In this document: in pieces, positions 42,693 through 51,417 of the stretch
How positions within the stretch are numbered: the stretch's first letter is position 1
Layout: every line of letters begins with the position of its first letter
Source of the DNA: Microcaldota archaeon
GTDB taxonomy: Archaea > Micrarchaeota > Micrarchaeia > Micrarchaeales > Micrarchaeaceae
DNA length: 60,996 nucleotides
Reading direction: 5' to 3'
Assembly (NCBI GenBank): GCA_021827995.1
Contig: JAKATK010000008.1
Span: 1 to 60,996, forward strand
The notes under the pieces: generated by a model
What the model was told of the DNA's origin: nothing
The model's input: only the letters and a program-made list of their open reading frames with translations
Database searches by the model: none
Program-made: the position numbers and the translations under genes

Positions 42693-43490
42693 CTATTTGA
42701 ACTTCGGCTTTCTCTTGCTTAAGAAGGCTTCTATGCCCTCCTTTCCATCGCCATTGAGAAGGCAGTCAGCGAACGCGGCCTTTTCTAGGCCGTAACCGAC
42801 CGGTCTGAAGCTAGCGTTCACGATCCGCTTTATGCTGCGGAGCGAGTGGAAACTGCTTCCCTCTATTTTATTCATCGTCTCCTCGATCGCTGTGCCGAGC
42901 GCTGCCCTGTCGACGACCCTGTTGACCAGGCCAAGATTAAGAGCCTCGTCGGCGTCTATCGACTCGCCGGTCAGCATGAGCTCCTTGGCTCTAGCTATGC
43001 CTATGAGCGCAGGTAACCGCTGCGTGCCGCCGGCACCGGGTATTATCCCGACCCTTGATTCTGGCTGGCCGAACTTCGAGTCCGATGATGCAATCCTTAT
43101 GTCGCACGCCATCGCAAGCTCGCAACCGCCGCCTAGGCAGTAGCCATTTATTGCAGCGATGGCTATCTTGTCCGATTCCTCTATCGCGAAGCACATGCCC
43201 TGTATCGCATCTACGAAGCGCTCCGTCTCTTGCACTGATTCCATCGGCACGAAGTAGCTCACGTCCATGCCAGCGCAGAAGGCCTTCCCACCTGCGCCAG
43301 TTATTACCACGCTGCGTATGGCATCATCGCTGCCGCCGGCCCTGAAGAATCTGGCAACGCCATCTATTATCGTGGGCGTCAGTGTGTTCAGCTTCTCCGG
43401 TCTGTTGAGCGTGAGTGTTGCCCTTGAGCCAGACCTCTTTACAATCAGCTCTCCATCGGCCATGCGAATCATTGGAAGGTTAGGATACAT
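42693..43490 (-). CDS. Enoyl-CoA hydratase (crotonase family)
   Basis: It hydrates crotonyl-CoA-type enoyl-CoA. ATLTLNRPEKLNTLTPTII, oxyanion-hole strands FCAGMDVS and YCLGGGCELAMACD, and the catalytic glutamates in FGQPESRVGIIPGAGGTQRL fit crotonase. The first gene of the operon; together the three enzymes connect acetyl-CoA with crotonyl-CoA. No acyl-CoA dehydrogenase or acyl-CoA synthetase is present in the window. ATG 43490 is used; ATG 43463 (MADGELIVKR) is an equally good start. Confidence 0.93.
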   Translation of the reverse strand: MYPNLPMIRMADGELIVKRSGSRATLTLNRPEKLNTLTPTIIDGVARFFRAGGSDDAIRSVVITGAGGKAFCAGMDVSYFVPMESVQETERFVDAIQGMCFAIEESDKIAIAAINGYCLGGGCELAMACDIRIASSDSKFGQPESRVGIIPGAGGTQRLPALIGIARAKELMLTGESIDADEALNLGLVNRVVDRAALGTAIEETMNKIEGSSFHSLRSIKRIVNASFRPVGYGLEKAAFADCLLNGDGKEGIEAFLSKRKPKFK

Positions 43491-43689
43491 GCAGAACGAA
43501 GATGTGCTTATCCTTTGGCGGGGGCAGTTTTAATACTTTTCTTGCTCTCTTGTTTTGATGCGATGATGCGGACCTAGGCGCATGAGTTTTGGCGACCGGC
43601 AGCACCGTTACTTCGGGTGGCTACTGGTGTATACGGATAGCATGGGTATTAGCGTAATAGATGTAGATGCCGCGCCGGGGGGCTCCGGC

Positions 43690-44499
43690 TCAGGCAAGTA
43701 TCGATGCGAGTGCATCGATCTCGTACTTGGCTAGGGCGACCATCTGCGTCTCGGTTGGCGTGCTACTGTGGGCTACAATGATAGACACGTAACTGTCTAT
43801 CATGACAACGCCTAACCCGGACGAGCCTGTGCCGCTTGCCGGGACAACGACTTCATACTGGCCACGGTCGTAGGTGCCGCTGGAACTCGTTATTGGAACG
43901 CTCGTGGGCGACGCGGTGCTGGCGTTCTGTGTAGTGTTTTTGCTAGTAGGTTCAGTGCTTCCGGAGCCACCGAAGAAGAGGTACGTGGCACTTGCGTTTG
44001 AGGTTAGCGCGTTGAAAAGTGCTGATGCGGCCTGGTCGCCGTTGAGCCGCAGCAGGACTACGACCATAACGCTGCTATAGGAATGGTTTTCAGGCACATA
44101 TACCTCGACTGCGCTTGACGTCATATTATTTTTTAGGTTGGAATAGAACCGCTTGACAAAGCTTGTGGCGTTAGCGCCAATGGTTGTATTCAGACCGACC
44201 GTGCTGACCGAAGGGCCCACCACAAACGAGCCGCCCAGTACCGACCCAACCTGTGCAGTGGTAACGAAGCCAGGCGGCGCCTCCGTCTGCAGGATGCTGG
44301 TGGTGGGTGCTGAACTCGTCGACGCGGTCACGGTCGTAACCGCGATGGTGCTGGAGTTGGGCTGTATCATACTAGTTGTCGTAGTGTTGCCTGAAACCGA
44401 CCGCGCACCGCCACGGTAAGAGAACGCAGCCACTGAGATTACCACAGCAATAATCACTACAGCAGCGATTGCAAGCGCCTTTCTCTTGCCGTATAACAT
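43690..44499 (-). CDS. Membrane-anchored extracellular protein, unknown function
   Basis: An N-terminal KRKALAIAAVVIIAVVISVAAF helix anchors a Ser/Thr-rich linker (residues about 35-75) and an outer domain of about 190 residues with many N-glycosylation sites. VTTAQVGSVLGGSFVVGP opens the domain, and MIDSYVSIIVAHSSTPTETQM lies near its end. The organisation matches the smaller protein at 15912-16502, including the TxxQxxSxLG opening, so the two may be distant paralogues. It lies 45 nt upstream of nothing on its own strand that is clearly coupled. The pilin-like gene at 44544 is upstream on the same strand and could be cotranscribed. Confidence 0.75.
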   Translation of the reverse strand: MLYGKRKALAIAAVVIIAVVISVAAFSYRGGARSVSGNTTTTSMIQPNSSTIAVTTVTASTSSAPTTSILQTEAPPGFVTTAQVGSVLGGSFVVGPSVSTVGLNTTIGANATSFVKRFYSNLKNNMTSSAVEVYVPENHSYSSVMVVVLLRLNGDQAASALFNALTSNASATYLFFGGSGSTEPTSKNTTQNASTASPTSVPITSSSGTYDRGQYEVVVPASGTGSSGLGVVMIDSYVSIIVAHSSTPTETQMVALAKYEIDALASILA

Positions 44500-44543
44500 A
44501 GTATCGACCTATTTGGCCTTGGCTGTGATGCACAGCAGGCGCG

Positions 44544-46670
44544 CTATGCCGGCTTTACAGGCGGCGACGTCCCGAAATTGAGCGTGACGAATGCGCCAGC
44601 GCCACCGCCGCCGGCACCTGGACCCCTGCCGCAGCAGGAGCCACCGCCGCCGTAACTCACGCTGCCGGTGCTGCTGAGGGAGGTGTTAAACGCTAGGACC
44701 ACGGCGCCGCCGCCGCCGCCGGCACCTGGGCTGCCCCAGCCGCCGCACCAGTAACAGTTCTTGCCGCCGCCGCCGCCATTGGCGTTTATAGACCCTGGAC
44801 TGAGGCTTGATGCCTGTATGTAAATGCCGTACGATCCCTGGCCGTTGCTGTCACCGCAGCAGTTGTTGCCGCCCGCGGCGCCTGCGAGGTACTGCTGTAT
44901 GCCGCTGGAGTACCACGAGGATGCGCTGCTCTGAACGGTAGATGCCGAAAGCGTCGGTGTGCCGCCGTTGTTGCCGCCCGCGCGGCAGCACCCGGTGTTT
45001 GCGCCGCCTGCTATCGTGGAATATCCGCCGCTGCCACAGCAATAGCGCCAGTGCGTGCTGCCACCGGAGCCGCCGTACGAGTTGGGATAGTTCTGCTGCG
45101 GGTCAGTGCCGGTGTTTATCTGGCCGCTGTTGGTGAACGAGCCACCGGCTATGAATGCATAACCCTGGGTCGTCACGGTCACGCCACCGTTTATCGTTAT
45201 GGAGCCGCTGGCGTTGACGTCGCCGGTCAGCGACATGCTCGATGTATAAGTCACGCTGCCTGCACAGCCGTCTTGCGCACTGGCCATATTGTTGGAGCAT
45301 CCCTGTATGAACTGTATCGCTACCGTGTTGGACGAGGCGGAACTGTCTGCAGCGTCGGTAACGGTGTAACAATAGTATAGCGTCTCTGGTGTGGAAGGCG
45401 CAGTTAACGAGTACGTGGAGCTTGTGGCGCCGCCTATGGCGCTGTCCGAACCACATGACTGGGAACTGCCAGATTTCCACTGGTACGAGTATGGTGTCGT
45501 GCCGTAGCTTACATGGGAGGTCAGCGTCTCTTGGGAGCCGAACGCCACCGGCGACGAGCTCGAGAGCGTGGGAGTGCCCACAACCATCGGTGGTGAAACG
45601 CCGACCGAGGCCTGCGCGGTCGCGGTCTGCGACACAGAGTCAGTGGCCGTTAAGGTAACGAAGTACGCCCCGTAGTTGGCGAACGTTATAGTGTTGCCGG
45701 AAATGGTGACGCCGCCGCTCGGCGATACGCTGTACGAGTATGTGACCGGTGGGACGCCGCCGCTCGACGATGGCGTAAACGTGACACTGCCGCCAGCGTC
45801 TATCGTATTGCTCGTCGGGCTTATGCTAGCAGTTAGCGGGGGTATGTTGACGGTGACCTGGGCGCCGGCAGTAGCGTGCGTGCCGGTGGAATCCGTCACA
45901 GTGAGCAGTACGGCGTACACCCCGTTTGAGGAGAATGACACAGTGTCGCCAGTCACTGTGGTACCGGTGCTGGGCGTGGTGGTCAGCACGAACGTATAGG
46001 GTGGCTTGCCTCCGACAGCGTTGGCCGTGAAGGTTATGCTCTGGCCCATGAATATGGTGTCTGACGTCGGGGATATCGTAGCGCTCAGCGGTATCAGGCC
46101 GCCAACGAAGGCGCTGCCGCTGGACTTAAGCGACAGTGTGGCGATCTTGGAGTACTGCTGGGGCTTTGAGCACGGCGTGAGGCAGTAGCCCAACCAGACG
46201 TAGCCTGCGAAGGGCGTGCCTGTGAGGGCGTTACTTGGTATGCCAGCTGCCGCGAAATACGTGGACGGCATGGCGGCGTACACTGTGTGGCCAGGCACGA
46301 GGACATTGCCAGTGGAGAGCGCGATTGGTATCGAGTTGCCAGCGAATCCTACCGGTATGCCGCTTGAGTTGAGGGGTGCACCCTCGGCCGCGACGAAGAA
46401 CCAATCGCCATAGAGGTCCTGGCTGGTCGTCTGGCCTATAATCATGCCTATGCCCTGGCTCGTGAAGACTGGGTTCTTGCAGATGAATCCTGCCTGAGCG
46501 ATGCATGCCTGCGGCCCCAAGTTCGAACCATTGAAGACGCCTAACTCGAACAGAGCGGCGAGTACCACAGCTATTACTATGATGGCCCAGCCGTAGGTCA
46601 TCAGGAATTCCATGGCTGATTGGGCCTTGATTTTCGTGGCGGGAACGGCACTGCCACATTTCGCCGGCAT
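44544..46670 (-). CDS. Giant pilin-like surface protein with PKD/Ig-like repeats and Gly/Cys-rich end
   Basis: ATG 46670 gives VPATKIKAQSAMEFLMTYGWA, a class III prepilin signal and helix, then the shared module (ACIAQAGFICKNP, FAGYVWLGYC, YSKIATLSLK). Two PKD-like repeats follow (ISPTSDTIFMGQSITFTA ... YAVLLTVTDSTG; ISPTSNTIDAGGSVTFTP ... YFVTLTATDS), and an Ig-like one (TPYSYQWKSGSSQSC). The last 250 residues match the Gly/Cys-rich outer domain of the protein at 14304 (GSITINGGVTVTTQGY, YGIYIQASSLSPGSINANG), with extra Cys-Cys pairs. At 708 residues it is the largest surface protein here. Confidence 0.87.
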   Translation of the reverse strand: MPAKCGSAVPATKIKAQSAMEFLMTYGWAIIVIAVVLAALFELGVFNGSNLGPQACIAQAGFICKNPVFTSQGIGMIIGQTTSQDLYGDWFFVAAEGAPLNSSGIPVGFAGNSIPIALSTGNVLVPGHTVYAAMPSTYFAAAGIPSNALTGTPFAGYVWLGYCLTPCSKPQQYSKIATLSLKSSGSAFVGGLIPLSATISPTSDTIFMGQSITFTANAVGGKPPYTFVLTTTPSTGTTVTGDTVSFSSNGVYAVLLTVTDSTGTHATAGAQVTVNIPPLTASISPTSNTIDAGGSVTFTPSSSGGVPPVTYSYSVSPSGGVTISGNTITFANYGAYFVTLTATDSVSQTATAQASVGVSPPMVVGTPTLSSSSPVAFGSQETLTSHVSYGTTPYSYQWKSGSSQSCGSDSAIGGATSSTYSLTAPSTPETLYYCYTVTDAADSSASSNTVAIQFIQGCSNNMASAQDGCAGSVTYTSSMSLTGDVNASGSITINGGVTVTTQGYAFIAGGSFTNSGQINTGTDPQQNYPNSYGGSGGSTHWRYCCGSGGYSTIAGGANTGCCRAGGNNGGTPTLSASTVQSSASSWYSSGIQQYLAGAAGGNNCCGDSNGQGSYGIYIQASSLSPGSINANGGGGGKNCYWCGGWGSPGAGGGGGAVVLAFNTSLSSTGSVSYGGGGSCCGRGPGAGGGGAGAFVTLNFGTSPPVKPA

Positions 46671-46783
46671 CTTATGCGACCCAATATTAATAACGAAGTT
46701 AAGGTTTTTATAATTGTGCACGGTGCTGGCTTGGACATGGTGTGGATTGCGCGCTTGATCGCTCGGGATCTTGGACCTGACGC

Positions 46784-47425
46784 CTATGGGTACAGGCCTT
46801 GAATTTGAAAGCCTGGTTTATGCGGCCTGCCCTTTCCCAGGCGCTTGGCAAGGGTCACGCGCACGAAAGGCCCGTAGTGCGCTATCCCCTTCACCGCCAG
46901 ACCGGCACTGCCGCTAGCCGAGTACACCGTGCCCATGCTCAGCCTGTGCGTGCCGAAAAGCGATAGCCTGCGCGCCTTCAAAGCGTCGTATATCCTTATC
47001 TCGCCGTGCCTGCCGAGAAAGCCCGACATGTAGGCAAGCGATTCGGCCTTCCTGCGCCAGTGATGGAATGATAGGGACGTGTATATTATGTCGTACCTCT
47101 TCCTGAACGGTATGAACCTGCTCGAGCCACGCTCGACCCTGAGGTTGCTCAGGCCCGCGGCATTTTTGCGCGCTATGCGAAGCATGCTGATGGACGGGTC
47201 CACAGCGTCGATGCGTGCATGCATGTCCCTTGCGAGCCGGACAGCCACGATGCCAGGACCGGTGCCAACGTCAAGGACGCTGCGCGGTCTGGCGGCCTCG
47301 ATGTCCGATACTACAAAGTCATAGAAGCTGCGCATTGGGGGAGTTCTCGCTACGAGAGCGTAGAGTGGCGACAGAACCTGACCGAACCTCTCCTCGCCCT
47401 TTATGTAGCCGGCATTGTGGCCCAT
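46784..47425 (-). CDS. Class I SAM-dependent methyltransferase
   Basis: The Rossmann methyltransferase core is clear: SVLDVGTGPGIVAVRLA (motif I), ARIDAVDPSISMLRIA (motif II), YDIIYTSLSFHHW (motif IV) and GEIRIYDAL. Motif IV with SFHHW resembles small-molecule/UbiE-type methyltransferases. The N-terminus (YIKGEERFGQVLSPLYALVAR) is helical, also UbiE-like. The substrate is unknown. ATG 47425 (MGHNAGYIKGEE) is chosen; the frame is open to 47467. Confidence 0.87.
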   Translation of the reverse strand: MGHNAGYIKGEERFGQVLSPLYALVARTPPMRSFYDFVVSDIEAARPRSVLDVGTGPGIVAVRLARDMHARIDAVDPSISMLRIARKNAAGLSNLRVERGSSRFIPFRKRYDIIYTSLSFHHWRRKAESLAYMSGFLGRHGEIRIYDALKARRLSLFGTHRLSMGTVYSASGSAGLAVKGIAHYGPFVRVTLAKRLGKGRPHKPGFQIQGLYP

Positions 47426-47564
47426 TTTAGCACTGTGTTTGTTGCCCGCAATCCGGGGCGGGGGCATCTTCCGCGGGACTGGTCACCGCCATCCTATAAT
47501 TAATCTGCTTTTGACCAAGCTTTATTAATTCGTGGTGCGAATTAGCGGTGAAAATTTGTTTGAT

Positions 47565-47689
47565 GCCGGGGTGGCAGAATCTGGTAACGCGCCGGTCTCG
47601 AGTTTGCAAAATCCCGAGAGCTGATTTGTGATGTGACGGGCAAACCGGTGCCCCTCTGGGGCTTTAGGGTTCAAATCCCTACCCCGGCG
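47565..47689 (+). tRNA. tRNA-Ser (CGA) with a 40-nt intron
   Basis: Acceptor gccgggg/ccccggc with discriminator G; a long variable arm (tgcccc-tctg-gggc) marks it as type II. The anticodon stem is ccggt (47592-47596) with accgg (47644-47648), the anticodon CGA is 47599-47601 and position 37 is g47602. The intron 47603-47642 lies at the canonical 37/38 site. A bulge-helix-bulge forms: ctcg pairs with cggg (one G-T pair), with bulges ag|t and ca|a at the cut sites. The spliced tRNA is 85 nt. Confidence 0.92.
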
Positions 47690-48032
47690 CCTTGAGATTG
47701 CTTAGTGCCAACGTTGGGCGCCAACGGGAAGCGCAGTTGGTTATGGATTGGGGCTAGTCCACCGTAATATTGCTGCACATGCCCTAGGAAGCATGGTTTG
47801 GGTACAGACACTACTAGCAAATCTCTGGGCTGCTAAATGAAATGATATATTCTCATCGGCATGCGACGTGATGGTGTTTGAGATTACAGTAGGTAGCATG
47901 GGTGCGACTGCCATCCTGGCGTTTCTAATTGGCCCGATTCTCAATTGGAACGCGAATGGCGCACACCGCGCGCACAGCATAACTATTTATTTGTTGGTAC
48001 GGTGATATTCAGGAGTTAATCTATGTGATGCA
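47690..48032. other. Intergenic stretch after tRNA-Ser
   Basis: No gene is securely supported. A 44-codon frame from ATG 47871 to 48005 encodes one hydrophobic segment (ATAILAFLIGPIL) and could be a small membrane protein, but it has no visible promoter spacing or relative here. A TATA-like aactatttat near 47990 precedes the secreted protein gene at 48033. Confidence 0.4.
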
Positions 48033-49070
48033 ATGGCTGATACAAGCACAATGAAAAGCCTGGCAAGACTGTCAATTCTGGCAGTGTTGGCGTACGCATT
48101 GGTGGTTATCGGGACCGTCGGTGCAACACACAACGTGACCCTACCAGGGGTGGCTGTGATAAACCAGCAGCGCGTCTTCGCGGAGCACATAAATGTAACG
48201 CTGACTGCTAGCAACACGTCGAGCTTCGGTAGCATAAAGACGGTGCTTACTGCCGTGCTCAGCAACGACTCCATACTGTCGAAGGGCCATGAACCGATAA
48301 ACTACACATTCTACGCAGACAACCAGACGATAAGCGGTTGCGGTGGTATAAGAATCAACGCCTGCAATTTCACTACAAACAAATCGGTTAGCGTTTATGC
48401 CAGCGCTCGTTTGTCAAAGAGCTTACAGGTCGAGTATTCGAACTCCGTGAACCTGACCGTACTAAGTATAGAGTACACGCACAACTCTTCGCAGAGTTCT
48501 AGCACGTACCTACCTCCAGGCGATGAAAGCTACATATTTGCATGCGGCAGTGGCTATCCTGGCATAGTGTCTACATCATTCACCAACGTCGAGTCTGGGT
48601 ACTTCTTCGGTTGCACAAACGGAGGCAGGTGCTCCGCAACAGGTTACCAGTCGTCGAACTTTGGATTGTGCTCGCTCGCATTCGGCTGGCCGTCCGCAAT
48701 CGCAGGTATAGGGTTAAACGTTCCGATTGACAGTGCGACGGTTTTCAGCGCAGTGAACGACCCGAACTCACAGACGCATCCTAACGTATACTACACCAAC
48801 TTGAGTTATACTGTCACCAAACCCGACAGCTTTGTTGCCATTTTGGGCTCTTGCGGTTGGGTTAACTGTTACGTGAACTTGCCGAAGGGATGCGCACTGC
48901 TTGACAACCAGCAAAACTGGTATCAGGCTTCGGCCTTCGATGCGGCCTGCACTCAGGATCCGGGCACATACAACGTAACAGAGTACTCGGTGGGCGTAAA
49001 CATATGCCCGTGGTGCATATATTCGTTTGACTCCGCAGGAGTGCTTTCAGCTTACGTGTTCAAGAGCTGA
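48033..49070 (+). CDS. Secreted or membrane-anchored Cys-rich protein, unknown function
   Basis: An N-terminal hydrophobic segment (LSILAVLAYALVVIGTVGA) acts as signal or anchor. The 310-residue outer part has about a dozen N-glycosylation sites (NVT, NTS, NDS, NYT, NQT, NFT) and many cysteines (FACGSGYPG, FFGCTNGGRCSATG, GSCGWVNCYVNLPKGC, CPWC), suggesting a disulphide-stabilised extracellular domain. The first outer segment (VTLPGVAVINQQRVFAEHINVTLTA) is beta-rich. I recognise no family. It lies within the surface-protein cluster and next to a decayed gene. Confidence 0.75.
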   Translation: MADTSTMKSLARLSILAVLAYALVVIGTVGATHNVTLPGVAVINQQRVFAEHINVTLTASNTSSFGSIKTVLTAVLSNDSILSKGHEPINYTFYADNQTISGCGGIRINACNFTTNKSVSVYASARLSKSLQVEYSNSVNLTVLSIEYTHNSSQSSSTYLPPGDESYIFACGSGYPGIVSTSFTNVESGYFFGCTNGGRCSATGYQSSNFGLCSLAFGWPSAIAGIGLNVPIDSATVFSAVNDPNSQTHPNVYYTNLSYTVTKPDSFVAILGSCGWVNCYVNLPKGCALLDNQQNWYQASAFDAACTQDPGTYNVTEYSVGVNICPWCIYSFDSAGVLSAYVFKS

Positions 49071-49177
49071 AGCGCACTGAGCGGATTCATACGCTATGTA
49101 TACAGAGCGGTGGCTTCTGACAGCGAACGCAGATGGGCCAGTCGATTCGGAACGCGGTGATGCTAACCAGGTGCCGG

Positions 49178-49517
49178 ATGAATCCGGTCGTTATATGTGG
49201 GCCTCCTGACGTCGGTAAGCTTACCATGGCTAACGCGCTATCCAGGTACATAGGTTACAAGGTCTTCCACAACCATGCAACGATATATATACCAGGCTGC
49301 TCTTCGGATTAGGCATGCGCGGCTGCAGCCGCTTAGTGGACAGGCTGTGCATAGATACAATAATGCTGCAGCGGGATCAGCAAACCGGAGATTCAGTGTT
49401 CAAATTCTTACCCCAACGAATTCGAAATTCGGCGACAAAGTCTGGTTCGAAAACCCAGGCAACAAGGACAAGCGGACATGCGAGGAACTTGATGCAGGGT
49501 GCGATTTCGAGGCATAG
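49178..49517 (+). pseudogene. Decayed copy of the P-loop gene at 50796
   Basis: From ATG 49178 the translation MNPVVICGPPDVGKLTMANALSR, then GYKVFHNHATI, tracks MDLVVLYGPPGVGKLTVAKALSR and GYRVFHNHVTI of the intact gene. It then stops at a TAG near 49310. In another frame CSRLVDRLCIDTI aligns with YSALVDKLRVTAI, and GDKVWFENPGNKDKR in a third frame falls where GDDVFLRKLSRVVRS is expected. Stops and frameshifts show a dead paralogue. Confidence 0.75.
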
Positions 49518-49643
49518 GTGATAGTCCTGGTCGAGTACGGGCTCTGCAGGTTATATGAGAACTGGTTGGGGCCATGGCTCGGCCGGTTGGGAGCCGAATT
49601 ACCGATGATGCGGCCGATTTCTAAACTGGTAGTCGTAATTTCT

Positions 49644-50609
49644 TCAGCCCATCGATGAGCTATCATTGTAGAGCAGGAGGAATGCGGCCCACGCCGCGTT
49701 AGGCGCGCCAGAGCCAGGCTCTGATAGGTTGAGCAGGCCGAAGTCGTTACCACCTGAAAGACCCCACAGGTCATACCAGTAGACGCGCTTGACGTACGTA
49801 AAGCCATTGAAAAAATCCATGGCCTGCACAAGGAAATCCTTCTGGACGGATTGGTTGAAGTAGTATGCGTTAGTCGAGTACGCGGGCATACCTGTTTCGG
49901 TTATCCATATCGGCTTTCCAGTCATATTCTCGTACGCTGCTAGGCCCTGAGCCCATAGCTCGGCGTTGTTCGATTCGTTAAGCAAAAGAGAATCCTGGGG
50001 CTGGTCGAATGTGTACGCATGTATTGATATGGCGCTGCAATACTTGGACGCGCCATAGCTCCACACCTCTGCGTACCAGTAAAAGGCTGGCGGGCCATAA
50101 ATAGGGGCGCCACCGAAGCACACGATCGTTGCATTCGGCTCGATGGACTTCACGGTTTCGTAAGTGCTCTTTATCAGCATGTAGTAGTTGTATGGACTGC
50201 CGTTGACGTAGCCCGTCTGGAACAGCGGCACAAGTGGCTCGTTCCAGACCTCCCAGGTGCTTATCTCAGGATACGCAGAGACCGCGGCGGCTACGCTGGA
50301 GTCCCACACGCTGAGGTTCCAATGAGTGTTGCTATGGCCACCTGGTACAGTATCGTAGTCTAGTATGCCAAGGTAAGAGGCGCCGTATCTCGCACTCTCT
50401 TCTCTTATATGGCTGACCTGAGTTTGATTCAATGTTATGTCGGTTCTGTAGTATTTCACGCCGACTGCAAGAGCCCTTGCCTCGGAACTGACGTTGCCGT
50501 GGGTACCAATGCCGATGATGAACGGCAAGCTCTGCGGCATTTTTGGAGGAGTTATGCTATTGGAACCGCTAAGTAGATGTATTGCGATTGCTGTTATTAT
50601 TAAAACCAC
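49644..50609 (-). CDS. Membrane-anchored glycoside hydrolase, clan GH-A type
   Basis: An N-terminal helix (VLIITAIAIHLLSG) anchors a TIM-barrel enzyme facing outside. The acid/base Glu is in ISTWEVWNEPLVP (NEP motif after strand 4) and the nucleophile Glu in IWITETGMPAY (strand 7). WYAEVWSYGASKYCSAISIHAY and FTYVKRVYWYDLWGLSGGNDFGLLN are typical barrel strands of GH39/GH5-like families. The substrate is a beta-linked glycan, not identifiable here. GTG 50609 begins within the anchor; basic residues just upstream in frame (VKKRIW) suggest the true start lies further out, at a codon I cannot identify. Confidence 0.8.
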   Translation of the reverse strand: MVLIITAIAIHLLSGSNSITPPKMPQSLPFIIGIGTHGNVSSEARALAVGVKYYRTDITLNQTQVSHIREESARYGASYLGILDYDTVPGGHSNTHWNLSVWDSSVAAAVSAYPEISTWEVWNEPLVPLFQTGYVNGSPYNYYMLIKSTYETVKSIEPNATIVCFGGAPIYGPPAFYWYAEVWSYGASKYCSAISIHAYTFDQPQDSLLLNESNNAELWAQGLAAYENMTGKPIWITETGMPAYSTNAYYFNQSVQKDFLVQAMDFFNGFTYVKRVYWYDLWGLSGGNDFGLLNLSEPGSGAPNAAWAAFLLLYNDSSSMG

Positions 50610-50795
50610 GATTATAGTGGTGAGCCAGATACGCTTTTTGACCGGAATGCGAATACACCGTTGCGCGTTTAGGCACGCCGAATTATGCCTGCGCCTCGCT
50701 CTTGTAAGGATTCGCCTTTGGTATTCTAATTGTTACGCTGGCGCGCGGTGAGCACGCTCGGTTAAAATTTAAATCTGCTGCGCTCAATTTTGTGT

Positions 50796-51404
50796 ATGGA
50801 CCTCGTGGTGCTTTACGGCCCGCCGGGCGTTGGCAAGTTGACCGTAGCCAAGGCGCTCTCTAGGCTTACTGGTTACAGGGTTTTCCACAACCATGTCACG
50901 ATAACCGCTGCGAGGTCAGTGTTCGAGTTTGGTTCGCCGGCCTACAGCGCCCTCGTTGACAAACTCCGCGTTACTGCAATAGAATCTGCAGCTGCATCTG
51001 ACATCGATGGGCTAATTTTCACGTTCGTCTACTGCAGAGCGTGCGGCGACGACGTCTTCCTGAGGAAGCTCTCGCGTGTGGTGCGCAGCCACGGGGGCCG
51101 GATTTTCTTGGTGAGGCTACGCGCCCAAAAGGACGTGATTTACGGCAGGGTCGCGAGCATAGGGCGCAAGAGGTACGGTAAGATAAGTGATAGGGAAACG
51201 CTGGAAAAAATGTTCAGACGCCAAAACCTCTTCTTGGAGGCACGATCGGGTCGCGGCCTCACCATAGACAATACCAATTTGGCACCCACTGCAGTTGCCA
51301 AGATCATATACGATCGTTTTGGTTTGGGCGGATATCGTGTGGAGCGAAGTCTCAACAGGCGTCGTCGGTTACACAACGTTTTAAAATTGTCGCAAAACAA
51401 ATAA
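50796..51404 (+). CDS. P-loop NTPase, predicted small kinase of unknown substrate
   Basis: The protein opens MDLVVLYGPPGVGKLTVAKALSR with a Walker A motif in which the usual GKS/T reads GKLT, then GYRVFHNHVTI. FVYCRACGDDVFLRKL, IFLVRLRAQKDVIYGRV and a lid-like GRKRYGKISDRETLEKM follow. The end, LTIDNTNLAPTAVAKII, resembles nucleotide/shikimate-kinase-like proteins (DTTxLxPxEVAxxI). TATA ttaaaatttaaat (50762-50774) makes ATG 50796 a leaderless start. A dead paralogue lies at 49178-49517. Confidence 0.8.
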   Translation: MDLVVLYGPPGVGKLTVAKALSRLTGYRVFHNHVTITAARSVFEFGSPAYSALVDKLRVTAIESAAASDIDGLIFTFVYCRACGDDVFLRKLSRVVRSHGGRIFLVRLRAQKDVIYGRVASIGRKRYGKISDRETLEKMFRRQNLFLEARSGRGLTIDNTNLAPTAVAKIIYDRFGLGGYRVERSLNRRRRLHNVLKLSQNK

Positions 51405-51417
51405 GGTTGGCGACTGG

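Noticed and set aside
47741-47980. 79-codon minus-strand frame beside tRNA-Ser
   Set aside because: No family resemblance, poor start context; composition does not resemble neighbouring genes.
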